64,000 nucleotides of DNA from Shimia litoralis (GTDB lineage: Bacteria; Pseudomonadota; Alphaproteobacteria; Rhodobacterales; Rhodobacteraceae). Positions 28,680 through 39,271 of this stretch are shown in pieces (positions within the stretch are counted from its first letter, which is position 1; the number at the start of each line of letters is the position of its first letter). The position numbers and the translations under genes are program-made. The stretch spans positions 186,001-250,000 of the forward strand of contig NZ_SULI01000003.1 of assembly GCF_005518135.1 (NCBI RefSeq), given 5' to 3'. The notes below the pieces were generated by a model that worked only from the letters and a program-made list of their open reading frames with translations, had not been told where the DNA came from and searched no databases.

Positions 28680-29036
28680 TCATGCCCAATCTCCGTCCAT
28701 AACATCCGGAAATGACACACGCACCGCATTCACGTCGATGACCAGCATCGCGTCATAGCTTGCAGGATCAAAGGGATCTTCGGCTGGGATAACCTCGCGG
28801 CCAAACAGCCAGCTCAGACGACCCGCATCTAGATTGCCGCGCTCAAACGGCTCGTCCCCAAAATAGTCCCACAGCGCCTGCATGAATCCGGCATCCGCAC
28901 GCCGGTCTGCAGGGCGGCGGTCATTGAACCGTTCCCGACGGGTGATGGCTGTCACACCTTTGGGGTTGGGGCGTCGGACTGTGAATTGATAATCTGTACC
29001 GGGCAAACGCCCTGGGAAACCACGATGCTTAATCAT
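28680..29036 (-). CDS. Conserved small protein of the pcc cluster, unknown function
   Basis: This 118-residue, charged, cytoplasmic protein has the stretch NPKGVTAITRRERFNDRRPADRRADAG (basic), an acidic middle and a C-terminal MLVIDVNAVRVSFPDVMDG. GGAGGG precedes the start at 29036. I do not recognise a domain. Its place between pccB and pccA suggests conservation in Rhodobacteraceae, with no known role. Confidence 0.65.
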   Translation of the reverse strand: MIKHRGFPGRLPGTDYQFTVRRPNPKGVTAITRRERFNDRRPADRRADAGFMQALWDYFGDEPFERGNLDAGRLSWLFGREVIPAEDPFDPASYDAMLVIDVNAVRVSFPDVMDGDWA

Positions 29037-29108
29037 GCCGCACCCTCCAGATTGGTCAAGGGGCGGAAGTGGGCGGGCCGCGAGGCCCACCCTGCCTGAA
29101 TGGCGGAA

Positions 29109-29255
29109 TTACTTGTATTTACCGGTATAGACCGGCTCTTGCGAGATCGGCTCGGGATCAACGACAACGTATTCTTCAACTGGTGCTGTGTCTGCACAGG
29201 CTGCGACGAGCGCAACCAGACCGAGGGCCAGCAGCGATTTGATGCTGTTCGACAT
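29109..29255 (-). CDS. Very small lipoprotein (48 residues)
   Basis: The frame encodes a signal MSNSIKSLLALGLVALVAAC with lipobox VAAC (Cys20), followed by a short acidic, proline-rich tail ending in YTGKYK. AGAAAGAC lies upstream of the start. The signal and clean stop make it a believable gene despite its size. It is the second tiny lipoprotein in the pcc region. Confidence 0.68.
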   Translation of the reverse strand: MSNSIKSLLALGLVALVAACADTAPVEEYVVVDPEPISQEPVYTGKYK

Positions 29256-29469
29256 GTCTTTCTCCATTTCTTTTGTTCTGTTGCGACAGGGCTAGTTTGC
29301 CCTGCGTGCCTCAATTCTTGGTTGGTCGCCACACCGTGGTGACCGCTGCCAAGAATAGCGGATTCAGACCTAAAAATAAATGGATAGCAGTCCAAGCTAA
29401 TGTGCTGTGACCCCAAAGTCGCATTTCGTGGTGCGCTGGCCGTCGCTAGCGCAAGATATAGTGGTGGCA

Positions 29470-29880
29470 TCAAAAACCCTCCCAGATGCAGGACCCGTCT
29501 TGGACGCTGAATGCCTCGAAAAACTGGGTAGCAACAGAGGAAATCACACCAAATTCGGTGTCACGGTCAGAGAGAGACACAATTATTTGCCCAACCTGTT
29601 GATCTTGCGAGACCAAAACCGGAAGGGCCTGAACTTCACAAAGGTGCACAAAATCACCTTCGACATTCTCAAAGGTGATGCCCTCTTGTCCGATGATGGG
29701 CATGACATACCGGAACCGCGCAACACGGCTGTGATCCTGCCGGTTCTCAAACAACATCTCATGCAAATATACATCATAGCCGGAGGGCACGACCAAAGGT
29801 TCCTCCAAACCTTTGGCCGTGGCCGCGGCGCCGATAAAGGCCCCTCCAATCGCGGCAAACAGTGTTCCCCATTTAGTCAT
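29470..29880 (-). CDS. Exported DUF6497-like protein
   Basis: The 136-residue product has a signal-like N-terminus (MTKWGTLFAAIGGAFIGAAATA) and a compact domain with LVVPSGYDVYLHEMLFE, VARFRYVMPIIG and LSDRDTEFGVISSVATQFFEAF, ending in a cysteine-tryptophan tail (DGSCIWEGF). It fits the DUF6497 family known from Rhodobacteraceae. Its start is overlapped by the end of the upstream gene by eight bases. Function unknown. Confidence 0.7.
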   Translation of the reverse strand: MTKWGTLFAAIGGAFIGAAATAKGLEEPLVVPSGYDVYLHEMLFENRQDHSRVARFRYVMPIIGQEGITFENVEGDFVHLCEVQALPVLVSQDQQVGQIIVSLSDRDTEFGVISSVATQFFEAFSVQDGSCIWEGF

Positions 29881-30229
29881 GACGCACCTCACGATGCGCT
29901 GCGCATGCGCTCCAGCGCGCGCGCAACTGGGGATTAGCTAGTAAATCTTCAATTTGACCTTTTGTTTTGGCCCGCGGAAACGCCCCCCGAACCGTGCCAC
30001 CCGCTGTCACGCAGACTTGACCATCTTTGCTCTCGACTTTGACTACAGGTGCGAAACCGCGCAACCCACGCAGTTCGCGCCAAAGATCCTGCCGAATTTG
30101 CTGAGCGAGCCGTCTGCGACCCACCGCTGGCATCAGCGTTTTCGCGCTGACATCAAAGGCGGCTGGAACGCGGCGCGTCACCGTAACAGACGTTTCGTCT
30201 CGTAGAATATGCCAGTTTTTGCGGCTCAT
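29873..30229 (-). CDS. Conserved protein downstream of pccB, unknown function
   Basis: This 118-residue basic protein starts with MSRKNWHILRDETSVTVTRRVPAAFD, split here from RRRLAQQIRQDLWRELRGLRGFAPVV and a small beta-rich end (VCVTAGGTVRG). No signal peptide is seen. It overlaps the DUF6497 gene by eight bases and lies 164 bases after pccB, so it may be read through from pccB. I do not recognise its family. Confidence 0.65.
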   Translation of the reverse strand: MSRKNWHILRDETSVTVTRRVPAAFDVSAKTLMPAVGRRRLAQQIRQDLWRELRGLRGFAPVVKVESKDGQVCVTAGGTVRGAFPRAKTKGQIEDLLANPQLRARWSACAAHREVRHD

Positions 30230-30393
30230 CCACGCACACACACACACCCGCCCCAAATTTTGTCAGTCAAGACAAGGGCGCAGGAAAAGATCCGAGGTAT
30301 ACAGAGCTTTGCCATGATGTGTGTCCACTTGAGTGCCCGCCGGTGCCTAAAAGAGACAGCGCCGGCAGGGATTTCACGAGAGATTTCCGTAGA

Positions 30394-31926
30394 TTAAAGC
30401 GGGATATTGTCGTGCTTTTTCCACGGGTTTGTCAGTTTTTTGGTGCGCAGGCTCGCAAATGCGCGGCTGACGCGTTTGCGTGTGCTGCGCGGCTGGATAA
30501 CCTCATCAATAAAGCCACGCTCGGCCGCCACAAACGGGGTGGCAAAACGGTCTTCATAATCTGCAGCATGCTGCGCAATTTTCTCGGCATCATCCAGATC
30601 GGCACGATGAATAATCTCGGTCGCGCCTTTCGCGCCCATCACCGCAATCTCGGCTGTGGGCCAAGCATAGTTGAAGTCGCCACGCAGGTGCTTGGACGCC
30701 ATAACGTCATATGCCCCACCATACGCTTTGCGTGTAATCACGGTGACTTTTGGCACCGTCGCTTCACCATAAGCAAACAACAGCTTGGCACCGTGCTTGA
30801 TAACGCCGCCATATTCTTGCGACGTGCCAGGCAAGAAGCCAGGGACATCAACAAGCGTCAGAATTGGAATTTCGAACGCATCGCAGAAGCGCACAAAACG
30901 TGCTGCCTTGCGCGAACTGTCGATATCCAGACATCCCGCCAAAACCATTGGCTGGTTTGCAACCACACCCACGGTCTGACCTTCAAGGCGCACAAACCCG
31001 GTGATGATGTTTTTTGCGTAGTCTTCCTGAATTTCATAAAAATCGCCTTCGTCGGCAAGCTTATGAATCAGCTCTTTCATATCGTATGGCGCGTTGGCAT
31101 TCGCAGGAATCAAGGTATCAAGCGATGCTTCAACACGACCCGGCTCATCAAAGAACGGGCGCACGGGAGCTTTTTCACGGTTGTTGAGCGGCAGAAAATC
31201 CACCAAGCGGCGTACTTCGGCCATGGCCTCAACATCATTTTCAAATGCGCCATCCGCGACCGATGACTTGCGTGTATGCGTAGATGCCCCACCCAACTCT
31301 TCGGCAGTGACAACTTCGTTTGTCACGGTTTTCACCACATCAGGACCAGTGACGAACATGTAAGAGCTGTCTTTGACCATAAAGATAAAGTCAGTCATCG
31401 CTGGCGAGTACACCGCGCCGCCCGCACATGGCCCCATAATCACGCTGATCTGCGGCACAACGCCAGACGCCATGATATTGCGCTGGAACACCTCGGCATA
31501 GCCCGCCAAGGACGCCACGCCTTCCTGAATACGCGCACCACCCGAGTCGTTCAGACCAATGACAGGCGCGCCATTCTGGATCGCCATATCTTGGATCTTA
31601 CAGATCTTCTGAGCGTGGGTTTCAGAAAGCGACCCACCAAACACTGTGAAATCTTGCGAGAACACATAGACCATCCGGCCGTTGATGGTGCCCCAACCGG
31701 TTACAACGCCGTCCCCTGCAGGTTTATCCTGCTCCATACCAAAGTCGGTACAGCGGTGTGACACGAACATGTCGAATTCTTCAAAGCTGTCCTCGTCGAG
31801 CAAAAGCTCGATGCGTTCGCGTGCGGTCAACTTGCCTTTGGCATGCTGAGCCTTGATCCGACGCTCACCACCCCCCATACGGGCTGCGCTGCGGCGTTCT
31901 TCCAGTTCCTGGAGGATATCTTTCAT
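30394..31926 (-). CDS. pccB: Propionyl-CoA carboxylase beta subunit
   Basis: PccB is the carboxyltransferase subunit that moves CO2 from biotin on PccA to propionyl-CoA. The 510-residue protein has the two crotonase-like carboxyltransferase halves: [14 protein letters not shown] and [14 protein letters not shown] in the first, and [16 protein letters not shown] with [11 protein letters not shown] in the second. The start at 31926 begins the family's typical [12 protein letters not shown]; the frame is open a further 58 codons over the regulatory repeats and is not used. Confidence 0.97.
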   Translation of the reverse strand: MKDILQELEERRSAARMGGGERRIKAQHAKGKLTARERIELLLDEDSFEEFDMFVSHRCTDFGMEQDKPAGDGVVTGWGTINGRMVYVFSQDFTVFGGSLSETHAQKICKIQDMAIQNGAPVIGLNDSGGARIQEGVASLAGYAEVFQRNIMASGVVPQISVIMGPCAGGAVYSPAMTDFIFMVKDSSYMFVTGPDVVKTVTNEVVTAEELGGASTHTRKSSVADGAFENDVEAMAEVRRLVDFLPLNNREKAPVRPFFDEPGRVEASLDTLIPANANAPYDMKELIHKLADEGDFYEIQEDYAKNIITGFVRLEGQTVGVVANQPMVLAGCLDIDSSRKAARFVRFCDAFEIPILTLVDVPGFLPGTSQEYGGVIKHGAKLLFAYGEATVPKVTVITRKAYGGAYDVMASKHLRGDFNYAWPTAEIAVMGAKGATEIIHRADLDDAEKIAQHAADYEDRFATPFVAAERGFIDEVIQPRSTRKRVSRAFASLRTKKLTNPWKKHDNIPL

Positions 31927-31990
31927 GGTAAGTCCCCTTAAATTTGGACATACCCTACGACCAAGAAGGGTTTTTCGGAAGGAATTTTCG

Positions 31991-32043
31991 GCAAATTTGC
32001 AAAATTTGGATAACCAAAGTTTTGAATATTGCAAATCTGCAAA
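31991..32043. promoter_or_regulatory. Two tandem TTTGCAAA-type repeats upstream of pccB (PccR operator candidates)
   Basis: GCAAATTTGCAAA at 31991-32003 and GCAAATCTGCAAA at 32031-32043 lie 65-117 bases before the pccB start, about 40 bases apart. TTTGCAAA-type motifs are the sites bound by the RamB/PccR branch of short-chain fatty acyl regulators, and such a regulator is encoded at 33477-34877. The repeat units abut here, without the spacer I recall for the Rhodobacter site, so the exact footprint is uncertain. Confidence 0.65.
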
Positions 32044-32098
32044 TTTTTCCCTGAGGTAACATTGGACTTTCAAACGTTGACGCCATACCAATTGAGCC

Positions 32099-33316
32099 AT
32101 GGCTCAACACACGACTCCGCGGTTCCTTAGCCGCACAAGCGCTCCTCACATCAGCACCCTGATCCTGCTCGCGGGCCTATCTGCGCTGTGCATGAACATT
32201 TTCCTGCCTTCACTGCCTGGAATGACCGCATATTTCGACACCGAATATCAGATCATGCAGCTTTCGGTTGCGATCTATTTGGGCGTGAATGCCATCATGC
32301 AAATTGTCGTTGGGCCAGTGTCGGACAAGTTCGGACGCCGCCCTGTCATCCTATGGGGCCTTGGGCTGTTCCTATTGGCCACTCTGGGATGCATATACGC
32401 GCCCAATACCGAGATTTTCCTAGCATTTCGTATGGCACAAGCCGTTGTTGTTGTCGCAATGGTCCTCAGTCGCGCCGTCGTACGTGACATCGTCCCAGAG
32501 GATCAGGCGGCGTCGATGATCGGATATGTCACCATGGGCATGGCCATCGTCCCGATGATCGGCCCTGCCATCGGCGGGTTTTTGGACGAGTCCTTTGGCT
32601 GGAAAGCCAACTTCTGGATTCTCTTTGTCTTGGGGGCGGTCATTTTTGCGATGACTTGGGCCGATTTGGGGGAAACCGGACGCAAAAGCGGCTTGTCTCT
32701 GTCACGCCAGTTTCGCGAGTATCCAGAGCTTTTGAAAAGCCCGCGGTTTTGGGGATACTCCTTGGCAAGCGCATTGTCGTCAGGCGCATTCTTTGCCTAT
32801 CTCGGTGGCGCCCCCTTCGTCGCGACCGAAGTTTTCGACATGGATGCGGCCAAAATTGGCATCTACTTTAGCGCACCTGCCGTCGGGTACTTTCTGGGGA
32901 ATTTTGCGTCGGGCCGATACTCGGCCAGAATCGGCGTGAATCGAATGATCCTTTGGGGCTGTTACGTGAATGTGTTCGGAATGGCGCTATCTTTGGCGAT
33001 CTTCCTTGCGGGCGCAGGGACCGAAGAGAGCTTTTTTGGGCTGGTCGTCTTTGTAGGCCTAGGGAACGGCATGACAATCCCCAATGCCACAGCCGGTGCG
33101 CTCTCGGTGCGTCCACACCTTGCTGGCACAGCATCTGGCCTTGCCGGCGCCATCATGATCGGCGGCGGCGCAGCCTTGTCAGCTCTGGCAGGTGCATTGC
33201 TGACACCTGAACGCGGAGCCTATCCCTTGCTGTGGATTATGTTGATCGTATCGGTGATGGCTGTTGTAACCATATTGGCGGTCATAAAGCGCGAGAAACG
33301 CCTGACTGGTTTGTAA
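32099..33316 (+). CDS. Bcr/CflA-type MFS efflux pump
   Basis: The 405-residue protein has twelve predicted membrane segments and MFS drug:H+ antiporter motifs. These are [12 protein letters not shown] (motif A, loop 2-3), [21 protein letters not shown] (motif B region) and [19 protein letters not shown] (motif C, typical of exporters). The family exports bicyclomycin, sulfathiazole and other small compounds, also cysteine in E. coli. It lies between pccB and the regulator on the plus strand, and its promoter region overlaps the pccB operators. Confidence 0.87.
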   Translation: MAQHTTPRFLSRTSAPHISTLILLAGLSALCMNIFLPSLPGMTAYFDTEYQIMQLSVAIYLGVNAIMQIVVGPVSDKFGRRPVILWGLGLFLLATLGCIYAPNTEIFLAFRMAQAVVVVAMVLSRAVVRDIVPEDQAASMIGYVTMGMAIVPMIGPAIGGFLDESFGWKANFWILFVLGAVIFAMTWADLGETGRKSGLSLSRQFREYPELLKSPRFWGYSLASALSSGAFFAYLGGAPFVATEVFDMDAAKIGIYFSAPAVGYFLGNFASGRYSARIGVNRMILWGCYVNVFGMALSLAIFLAGAGTEESFFGLVVFVGLGNGMTIPNATAGALSVRPHLAGTASGLAGAIMIGGGAALSALAGALLTPERGAYPLLWIMLIVSVMAVVTILAVIKREKRLTGL

Positions 33317-33412
33317 TTCGACGCCTGAACATCGCCGCTCGCCTTACCTCTTAAGGTCGTGACCATACCCCGCACTGAAAGCCGGTTTCAAATCTCGAGA
33401 ATTCGGAGTAAC

Positions 33413-33439
33413 TTTGCAAAGTTAGCTTTGCAGTTAGCA
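33413..33439. promoter_or_regulatory. TTTGCAAA repeats before the PccR-like gene (autoregulatory site)
   Basis: A perfect TTTGCAAA at 33413-33420 is followed by TTTGCA at 33427-33432 and GCAAA near 33437, ending about 40 bases before the regulator's start codon. The shared motif with the pccB upstream region suggests that the regulator controls itself and pccB. Confidence 0.6.
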
Positions 33440-33476
33440 AACGCCGTTACAGTGCCCGCACGCTCAGGAGACATCT

Positions 33477-34877
33477 ATGGCCCCTCAAAAACTCTATGCT
33501 GGTGCAAAGTTGCGCGAAGTGCGCACGCGTCTGGCCCTCACCCAAAAAGAGTTTGCGCAAAAGCTTGGCGTCTCCCTGCCCTATCTCAACCAGATGGAAA
33601 ACAACAACCGTCCGGTTTCCACCACGGTTGTCTTGGCCTTGGCGCAAGAGTTCGGGTTTGATGTCACCGAGCTGGGCAGCGGGGATGCTGAACGTCTGAT
33701 CAGCGATATGCGCGAAGCAATGGCCGATCCCGTTCTGGCCGATACCACTGCCCCGCTGGCAGACCTGCGGCTGACCGCATCAAACGCCCCGGCCTTGGCA
33801 CGCGCATTCTTGGAATTACACCGCGCTTACCGCCAAACCCATGAACGGCTGGCGTCACTGGACGAAGCTCTTGGCCGACAAGATGTGCAAACCTTGGCCA
33901 GCCCTTGGGATGAGGTGCGTGATTTCTTTCACTATTGTGACAACTATATTGATGCGGTTGATCACTCTGCCGAAAGCTTTGCTTCGCGCAGCCACGCAGC
34001 AGGTGGCATCCGTCAAGCTGCCGTCAGATCGCTTAAGGATGCAGGCATCCAAGTGGAGCTCGCGGACATCGAAGCGTTGCGCCACTACGAGCCTGCGTCC
34101 AAAACGCTCCGCATTTCAAATCGCGCTGCACCACAAACCCAGACCTTTCAACTGTTGTTACAAATTGCGTTGTTGCGCTCTGACAAATTGCTCGAGGCCA
34201 CGCTTGATTTGGCGCGTTTCCAAACCGATGCCGCCCGTGCCATCGCCAAAATTGGCTTGGCCAACTATTTCGCTGGTGCAGCGCTCATGCCCTATACTGA
34301 ATTCCTTCAGGCCGCACGCGAAACGCGCCATGACCTCGAAGTCCTCGCAAACAGGTTCGGGGCCTCGATCGAACAAGTTGCCCATCGTCTTTCGACATTG
34401 CAACGCCCTGCGGCCAAAGGCATCCCGTTCTTTTTTTCCCGCGTGGATCAAGCTGGCACAATCACCAAACGCCACAGCGCCACGCGCTTGCAATTTGCCC
34501 GTTTTGGCGGCGCCTGCCCGCTCTGGAACGTACACCGTGCGTTTGAAACGCCGGGGCGGTTCCTAAGACAGTTGGCTGAAACGCCGGATGGTGTGCGTTA
34601 TATCAGCCTTGCGCGGGACGTTTCAAAAACCGGTGGGCATTACGGCGCGCCAGTCCGGCGCTATGCCATCGCTTTGGGCTGCGAAATCGCCCATGCCGAT
34701 GCTCTTGTATATGCGGATCATATGGACATCTCGACACCAGAGGCCTTTGAACCCATTGGCATATCATGCCGGATTTGCGAGCGAACCCACTGCCATCAAC
34801 GCTCGGTTCCTCCGCTGGAACGCAAAGTGTCTATTGACGAAAACAGGCGGGGCGTTTTGCCATATGATGTGGACTAA
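33477..34877 (+). CDS. pccR: PccR/ScfR-type short-chain fatty acyl-CoA regulator
   Basis: This 466-residue regulator has an N-terminal XRE helix-turn-helix (residues 8-65; LALTQKEFAQKLGVSLPYLNQMENN, here split). A central IrrE-like region and a C-terminal cysteine-containing ligand domain (GISCRICERTHCHQRSVPP) follow. This is the ScfR architecture, which includes RamB, PrpC-cluster regulators and PccR of Rhodobacter sphaeroides, an activator of propionyl-CoA carboxylase genes. Motif sharing with the pccB upstream region supports the assignment. Confidence 0.88.
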   Translation: MAPQKLYAGAKLREVRTRLALTQKEFAQKLGVSLPYLNQMENNNRPVSTTVVLALAQEFGFDVTELGSGDAERLISDMREAMADPVLADTTAPLADLRLTASNAPALARAFLELHRAYRQTHERLASLDEALGRQDVQTLASPWDEVRDFFHYCDNYIDAVDHSAESFASRSHAAGGIRQAAVRSLKDAGIQVELADIEALRHYEPASKTLRISNRAAPQTQTFQLLLQIALLRSDKLLEATLDLARFQTDAARAIAKIGLANYFAGAALMPYTEFLQAARETRHDLEVLANRFGASIEQVAHRLSTLQRPAAKGIPFFFSRVDQAGTITKRHSATRLQFARFGGACPLWNVHRAFETPGRFLRQLAETPDGVRYISLARDVSKTGGHYGAPVRRYAIALGCEIAHADALVYADHMDISTPEAFEPIGISCRICERTHCHQRSVPPLERKVSIDENRRGVLPYDVD

Positions 34878-34910
34878 TCCGCCGACCTCAACAACGCAAC
34901 GAGAGCAGAT

Positions 34911-35756
34911 ATGCGACGTATCCTCATAAGACTGTGCATCATATTGGGTGTCATCATTGCGGGCGGCATCGCCCTTGGGGCGTTTGCCGAGCGGGCGTTG
35001 ATCTATCCATTTGATCCGCGCACCGTCGCTCCGGCAGATGTTGGGCTTGCAACCGTCACCGCCCGCGAACTCGACATCAACCAAGAGACCCTCACCGTAT
35101 GGACTGCACCTGCCAAACGCGGGAAACCGGTGATTTTCTATCTGCATGGGAACGCTGGCAACCTCGCCACCCGAGACGGTCGCTTCAAACGGTTCCTCGC
35201 CCGTGGATATGGGCTTGTGGCGCCTGCATATCGCGGATCAAGCGGCAGCACCGGCTGGCCAACGGAAACGGCGCTCATCACGGATGTTACCGCAATATAC
35301 GGTCAAATCCCCTTGCTCTTGCCCACGGCAAAGTCTGCAAACGTCATTGTCTATGGGGAATCTCTGGGAACCGCTGTCACTCTTGGGCTATTAGAGACAA
35401 TTGCGGCCTCAGAGGGTGCACAGAAGGTGCCTGCTGGCGTGATCCTTGAGGCCCCTTTTACCTCGCTGCCGGATTTGGCTGAAACTCACTACCCGGGCAC
35501 CTATCAACTCGCGCTAAAGCTGGATGATACATGGCCAAGCCTTACGCGTGCGCGTGCCCTTACCCCGCCTTTGCTGGTGCTTCACGGCACCAGAGATACC
35601 TTGATCCCAATAGAACAAGGGCGACAGATATTCTCTGCCGCCCCGTCCAATCAAAAATCATTTGTGACCGTCAAAGGTGCCGGACATACCGACCTTTGGC
35701 GCACGGACACCCTGCCTCGTCTTTGGCAGTTCATAGATACCTATTTGGTCAAATAG
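34911..35756 (+). CDS. Membrane-anchored alpha/beta hydrolase
   Basis: The 281-residue product has one N-terminal membrane segment (LIRLCIILGVIIAGGIALG) and an alpha/beta hydrolase domain with oxyanion motif FYLHGNAGN, nucleophile elbow GESLG, an aspartate in LHGTRDTLIP and histidine in GAGHTDLW. It resembles the BEM46/YfhR group. Substrate unknown. Its 3' end overlaps the convergent DUF465 gene by 16 bases. Confidence 0.85.
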   Translation: MRRILIRLCIILGVIIAGGIALGAFAERALIYPFDPRTVAPADVGLATVTARELDINQETLTVWTAPAKRGKPVIFYLHGNAGNLATRDGRFKRFLARGYGLVAPAYRGSSGSTGWPTETALITDVTAIYGQIPLLLPTAKSANVIVYGESLGTAVTLGLLETIAASEGAQKVPAGVILEAPFTSLPDLAETHYPGTYQLALKLDDTWPSLTRARALTPPLLVLHGTRDTLIPIEQGRQIFSAAPSNQKSFVTVKGAGHTDLWRTDTLPRLWQFIDTYLVK

Positions 35757-35977
35757 GCATAGACCTCGTCTTTGACGGCCGCACGACGCTTGCGCAGGTC
35801 AACCTCGGCAAGCTCTTCGCGGGGCTCAACGTTGGTTTCCGCGCGGTGCACCTTGCGGTTCAGCTCGTGATATTCATCAGCCAGCTTTGCAAAGTGTGCA
35901 TCCGAGACCTTCAGCTCGTGCATCTTTTCAACGAATTCCGGAAACTCTTCGGCCAGTTCGTGAGGGGTATGAGACAT
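35741..35977 (-). CDS. DUF465 / YdcH-family small protein
   Basis: This 78-residue, highly charged coiled-coil-like protein (FPEFVEKMHELKVSDAHFAKLADEYHELNRKVHRAE, here in parts) is typical of the DUF465 family found widely in proteobacteria. AGGAGCG precedes the start at 35977; the frame opens seven codons earlier over that site. Function unknown. Confidence 0.85.
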   Translation of the reverse strand: MSHTPHELAEEFPEFVEKMHELKVSDAHFAKLADEYHELNRKVHRAETNVEPREELAEVDLRKRRAAVKDEVYAYLTK

Positions 35978-36077
35978 GTTTTGCGCTCCTATTTCCATGT
36001 GTTCGAACAGAGCCTATCTGGTGGCCACAGACACCTGCTTTGACAGGGATCAAATCGCCACCAGTTATGACATTTTT

Positions 36078-37736
36078 TTAACGCTGGGATGTCTGCCAGT
36101 TTGGATTGATCCAAGGGGCATCATTTGCGGGGGCCAGCATACCCCGCCCCAGAATATGATCGGCAGCTTTTTCGCCGGTCATGATCGACGGACCGTTCAG
36201 GTTTCCGTTGGTAATCCGTGGAAAGATCGAGCTGTCAGCCACCCGAAGCCCTTCAACACCGATCACCCGACATTCGGGATCAACCACGGCCATCGGATCA
36301 TCGACCGCGCCCATTTTACAGGTGCCACAGGGGTGGTACGCGCTTTCTGCATGTTCGCGAATAAAGGCGTCAAGTTCATCATCTGACTGGACCGCAGCGC
36401 CGGGCTGGATTTCGTGTTTCACATACGGCTTAAAGGCATCCTGTGCAAAAATCTCGCGTGTCAGGCGGATGCACTTACGGAAATCTTCCCAGTCTTTTTC
36501 TTCGCTCATATAGTTAAACAAGATATTTGGTGCGGCCTTGGGATCGGCGCTTGCCAAGGTGACGGCCCCACGAGATTCAGCCCGCATCGGCCCCACATGC
36601 GCCTGAAAACCGTGACCTTCGGCGGCGGCTTGACCATCATAGCGCACAGCGATCGGCAAAAAGTGATACTGGATATCCGGATAATCCACCCCCGCCGCAG
36701 ATCGGATAAACGCGGCAGATTCAAATTGATTCGACGCCCCAAGCCCCGACTTGAGAAACAGCCACTGTGCCCCAATTGCGGCTTTGCCGATCAGGTTCCA
36801 GTATTTGAACAGAGTGATGGGTTTGCTTGCGGCCATCTGAATATACAGCTCGAGATGATCCTGTAGGTTTTGGCCAACGCCCGCGCGATCCGCGATCACC
36901 TCAATGCCATGCTCGGCAAGATGCTCTGCCGGACCAATACCCGACAACATCAACAACTTTGGTGAATTGATCGAACTTGAAGAGAGGATCACCTCTTGAT
37001 TGGCATGGATGACTTCTACCTTGCCATTGCGTTCAATCTCGACGCCCGTCGCCCGGCCATCCTTGATGACAACCCGACGCGCAAGGCCTTTGACGATATC
37101 ACAATTTGGGCGTTTGAGCGCGGGCCGAAGATACGCATTCGCAGCCGACCACCGCCGCCCCTTCCAAACCGTTTGCTCCATCGGGCCAAAGCCCTCTTGT
37201 TGCGCGCCGTTATAGTCATCAGTGACCGGATATCCTGCCTGTTTTCCGGACGTGACAAATGCATCATGCAACGGATTATCCCGTGGTCCGCGTGACACGT
37301 GCAAAGGTCCGTCAGTCCCCCGCCATGCGGGATCCCCGCCATGTCCGCCATCATGCCATGTTTCCATACGTTTAAAATACGGCAGGACATCTGCATATCC
37401 CCAACCATGCGCGCCACTTTGTGCCCAATGATCATAGTCCCCGGCGTGACCGCGCACATAGACCATACCGTTGATCGAAGATGACCCACCGACCACCTTG
37501 CCACGTGGGCAAACCAGTTCGCGCCCATCAAGATGCGGCTCTGGTTGTGACTTGTACCCCCAGTCGTACAGCTTCATGTTCATCGGATACGACAGCGCCG
37601 CTGGCATCTGAATCAAAGGCCCCATATCGGTTCCGCCGTATTCGATGACAAGCACGGATTTACCCGCCTCTGACAACCGATACGCCATCGCGCACCCTGC
37701 GCTGCCTGCACCTACAATGACATAATCCGCGTTCAT
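36078..37736 (-). CDS. betA: Choline dehydrogenase
   Basis: BetA oxidises choline to betaine aldehyde at the membrane, using FAD. The 552-residue GMC oxidoreductase has the dinucleotide motif [18 protein letters not shown] at residues 4-21, the GMC signature [20 protein letters not shown] in two parts, and the C-terminal active-site histidine region ([12 protein letters not shown]) and asparagine ([16 protein letters not shown]). The start at 37736 has GGAGAACC upstream. It follows betB by 83 bases. Confidence 0.95.
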   Translation of the reverse strand: MNADYVIVGAGSAGCAMAYRLSEAGKSVLVIEYGGTDMGPLIQMPAALSYPMNMKLYDWGYKSQPEPHLDGRELVCPRGKVVGGSSSINGMVYVRGHAGDYDHWAQSGAHGWGYADVLPYFKRMETWHDGGHGGDPAWRGTDGPLHVSRGPRDNPLHDAFVTSGKQAGYPVTDDYNGAQQEGFGPMEQTVWKGRRWSAANAYLRPALKRPNCDIVKGLARRVVIKDGRATGVEIERNGKVEVIHANQEVILSSSSINSPKLLMLSGIGPAEHLAEHGIEVIADRAGVGQNLQDHLELYIQMAASKPITLFKYWNLIGKAAIGAQWLFLKSGLGASNQFESAAFIRSAAGVDYPDIQYHFLPIAVRYDGQAAAEGHGFQAHVGPMRAESRGAVTLASADPKAAPNILFNYMSEEKDWEDFRKCIRLTREIFAQDAFKPYVKHEIQPGAAVQSDDELDAFIREHAESAYHPCGTCKMGAVDDPMAVVDPECRVIGVEGLRVADSSIFPRITNGNLNGPSIMTGEKAADHILGRGMLAPANDAPWINPNWQTSQR

Positions 37737-37819
37737 TTGGTTCTCCGGTTCGTGATTGCGCCCGTTCCAATCCTGCGAAACTGCAAAGATCATCGGGCGT
37801 GCACGCAGTTCAATGGTTT

Positions 37820-39271
37820 CTAAAAGGCGGCTTCGACGTCTCCCATCCGCACATAGACCGATTTGACCTGGCTATAGTGCTGGATGGCTTCTTTGGAATT
37901 CTCCCGCCCCACGCCCGAGGCTTTGACACCGCCAAACGGAGCTTCGACAGGGGCATCGTTATACGAGTTGATAAAGCAGCTGCCTGCTTCGAGTGCCCCA
38001 ATCACGCGGTGCGCACGGCTCAGATCACGGGTAAACACCCCTGCCGAGAGACCAAAGTCTGTCGCATTGGCACGGGCGATCACTTCTGCTTCGTCCTCAA
38101 AATCCAAGACCGCCATCACGGGGCCAAATATTTCCTCACGTGCAATCGTCATATCATCGGTGACATCTGCAAACACGGTGGGTTCAAGGTAAAAACCGTC
38201 ACGCTCGAGTTGCCCGCCACCGGCCACAAGCCGCGCACCCTCGTCGAGGCCTTTGGCGATATAGCCTTTGACAATGTCCATTTGGGATGCGCTGACCATT
38301 GGGCCAAAGTTCGTCGCCTCGTCCAAGGGGTCGCCGATCACGGCGGATTGCATGCGCTCTGCAAGCCGCTTCAAAAAGGCGTCTTTGATCCCCTTTTGCA
38401 CGAACACACGCGTGCCATTGCTACAGACCTGCCCGGACGCATAGAAGTTTCCGTTGATCGCGCCCCCCACGGCATTGTCCAAATCCGCATCATCAAAAAC
38501 AATCAGCGGCGACTTGCCTCCCAGCTCCATCGTGACATGTTTCATACCTGCTGCGGCCGCGGAATATACCTTGCGCCCAGTGGGAACAGACCCCGTCAAA
38601 GACACCTTATCAACGCGCGGATCCGTAACCAGAGACGCGCCGACATCCCCAAGACCCTGCACAACGTTATATAGCCCGGCCGGAAGGCCAGCTTCGATCA
38701 GGATTTCCGCAACCTTAAGCGCGCACAATGGAGTTGTTTCGGAAGGCTTGAAAATCATCGCATTGCCACAAGCCAACGCGGGTGCGCCTTTCCAGCATGC
38801 AATCTGGGTTGGATAGTTCCACGCCCCAATGCCAACACAAACACCCAATGGTTCACGCACCGTGTATACCCAATCTTCGCCAAGCGGGATGTGCTCGCCG
38901 GTCAAAGTCGCGGCCAATCCGCCAAAGTATTCCAAGGCATCCGCGCCAGAAGTCGCATCTGCCACAAGAGTTTCCTGAAGCGGTTTGCCAGTATCATAGG
39001 TTTCAAGAACAGAAAGCTCGTGGTTGCGCTCACGCATAATATCTGCGGCACGCCGCAAAACTCGCCCTCTTTCCGTACCGGACATCTTGGCCCACTGTTT
39101 TTGGGCGGCCCGCGCCGCCTCAATCGCCTGATCCACAATCTGTGGCGTCGCAGCATAGACTGTTGCAATCACTTCGCCCGTAGCGGGAAAGATGACCTGA
39201 ATCGGTGTCCCCGAAGTGTCTTCGACATAAGCGCCATTGATAAAATGGCTTGCTGTTGGTTGCTGCGACAT
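37820..39271 (-). CDS. betB: Betaine aldehyde dehydrogenase
   Basis: BetB oxidises betaine aldehyde to glycine betaine with NAD(P)+. The 483-residue aldehyde dehydrogenase has the catalytic glutamate ([16 protein letters not shown]), cysteine ([12 protein letters not shown]) and cofactor-binding asparagine ([14 protein letters not shown]). The start at 39271 is preferred over a frame start 21 codons up that runs into the divergent promoter. First gene of betBA, divergent from betI. Confidence 0.95.
   Translation of the reverse strand: MSQQPTASHFINGAYVEDTSGTPIQVIFPATGEVIATVYAATPQIVDQAIEAARAAQKQWAKMSGTERGRVLRRAADIMRERNHELSVLETYDTGKPLQETLVADATSGADALEYFGGLAATLTGEHIPLGEDWVYTVREPLGVCVGIGAWNYPTQIACWKGAPALACGNAMIFKPSETTPLCALKVAEILIEAGLPAGLYNVVQGLGDVGASLVTDPRVDKVSLTGSVPTGRKVYSAAAAGMKHVTMELGGKSPLIVFDDADLDNAVGGAINGNFYASGQVCSNGTRVFVQKGIKDAFLKRLAERMQSAVIGDPLDEATNFGPMVSASQMDIVKGYIAKGLDEGARLVAGGGQLERDGFYLEPTVFADVTDDMTIAREEIFGPVMAVLDFEDEAEVIARANATDFGLSAGVFTRDLSRAHRVIGALEAGSCFINSYNDAPVEAPFGGVKASGVGRENSKEAIQHYSQVKSVYVRMGDVEAAF

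Noticed and set aside
27997-28689. Minus-strand frame of 230 codons spanning the small lipoprotein gene, with an ATGA overlap to the upstream gene
   Set aside because: The overlap is tempting, but the sequence is rich in Ser, Pro and Arg, runs through a strong terminator and crosses a convincing lipoprotein gene in another phase.
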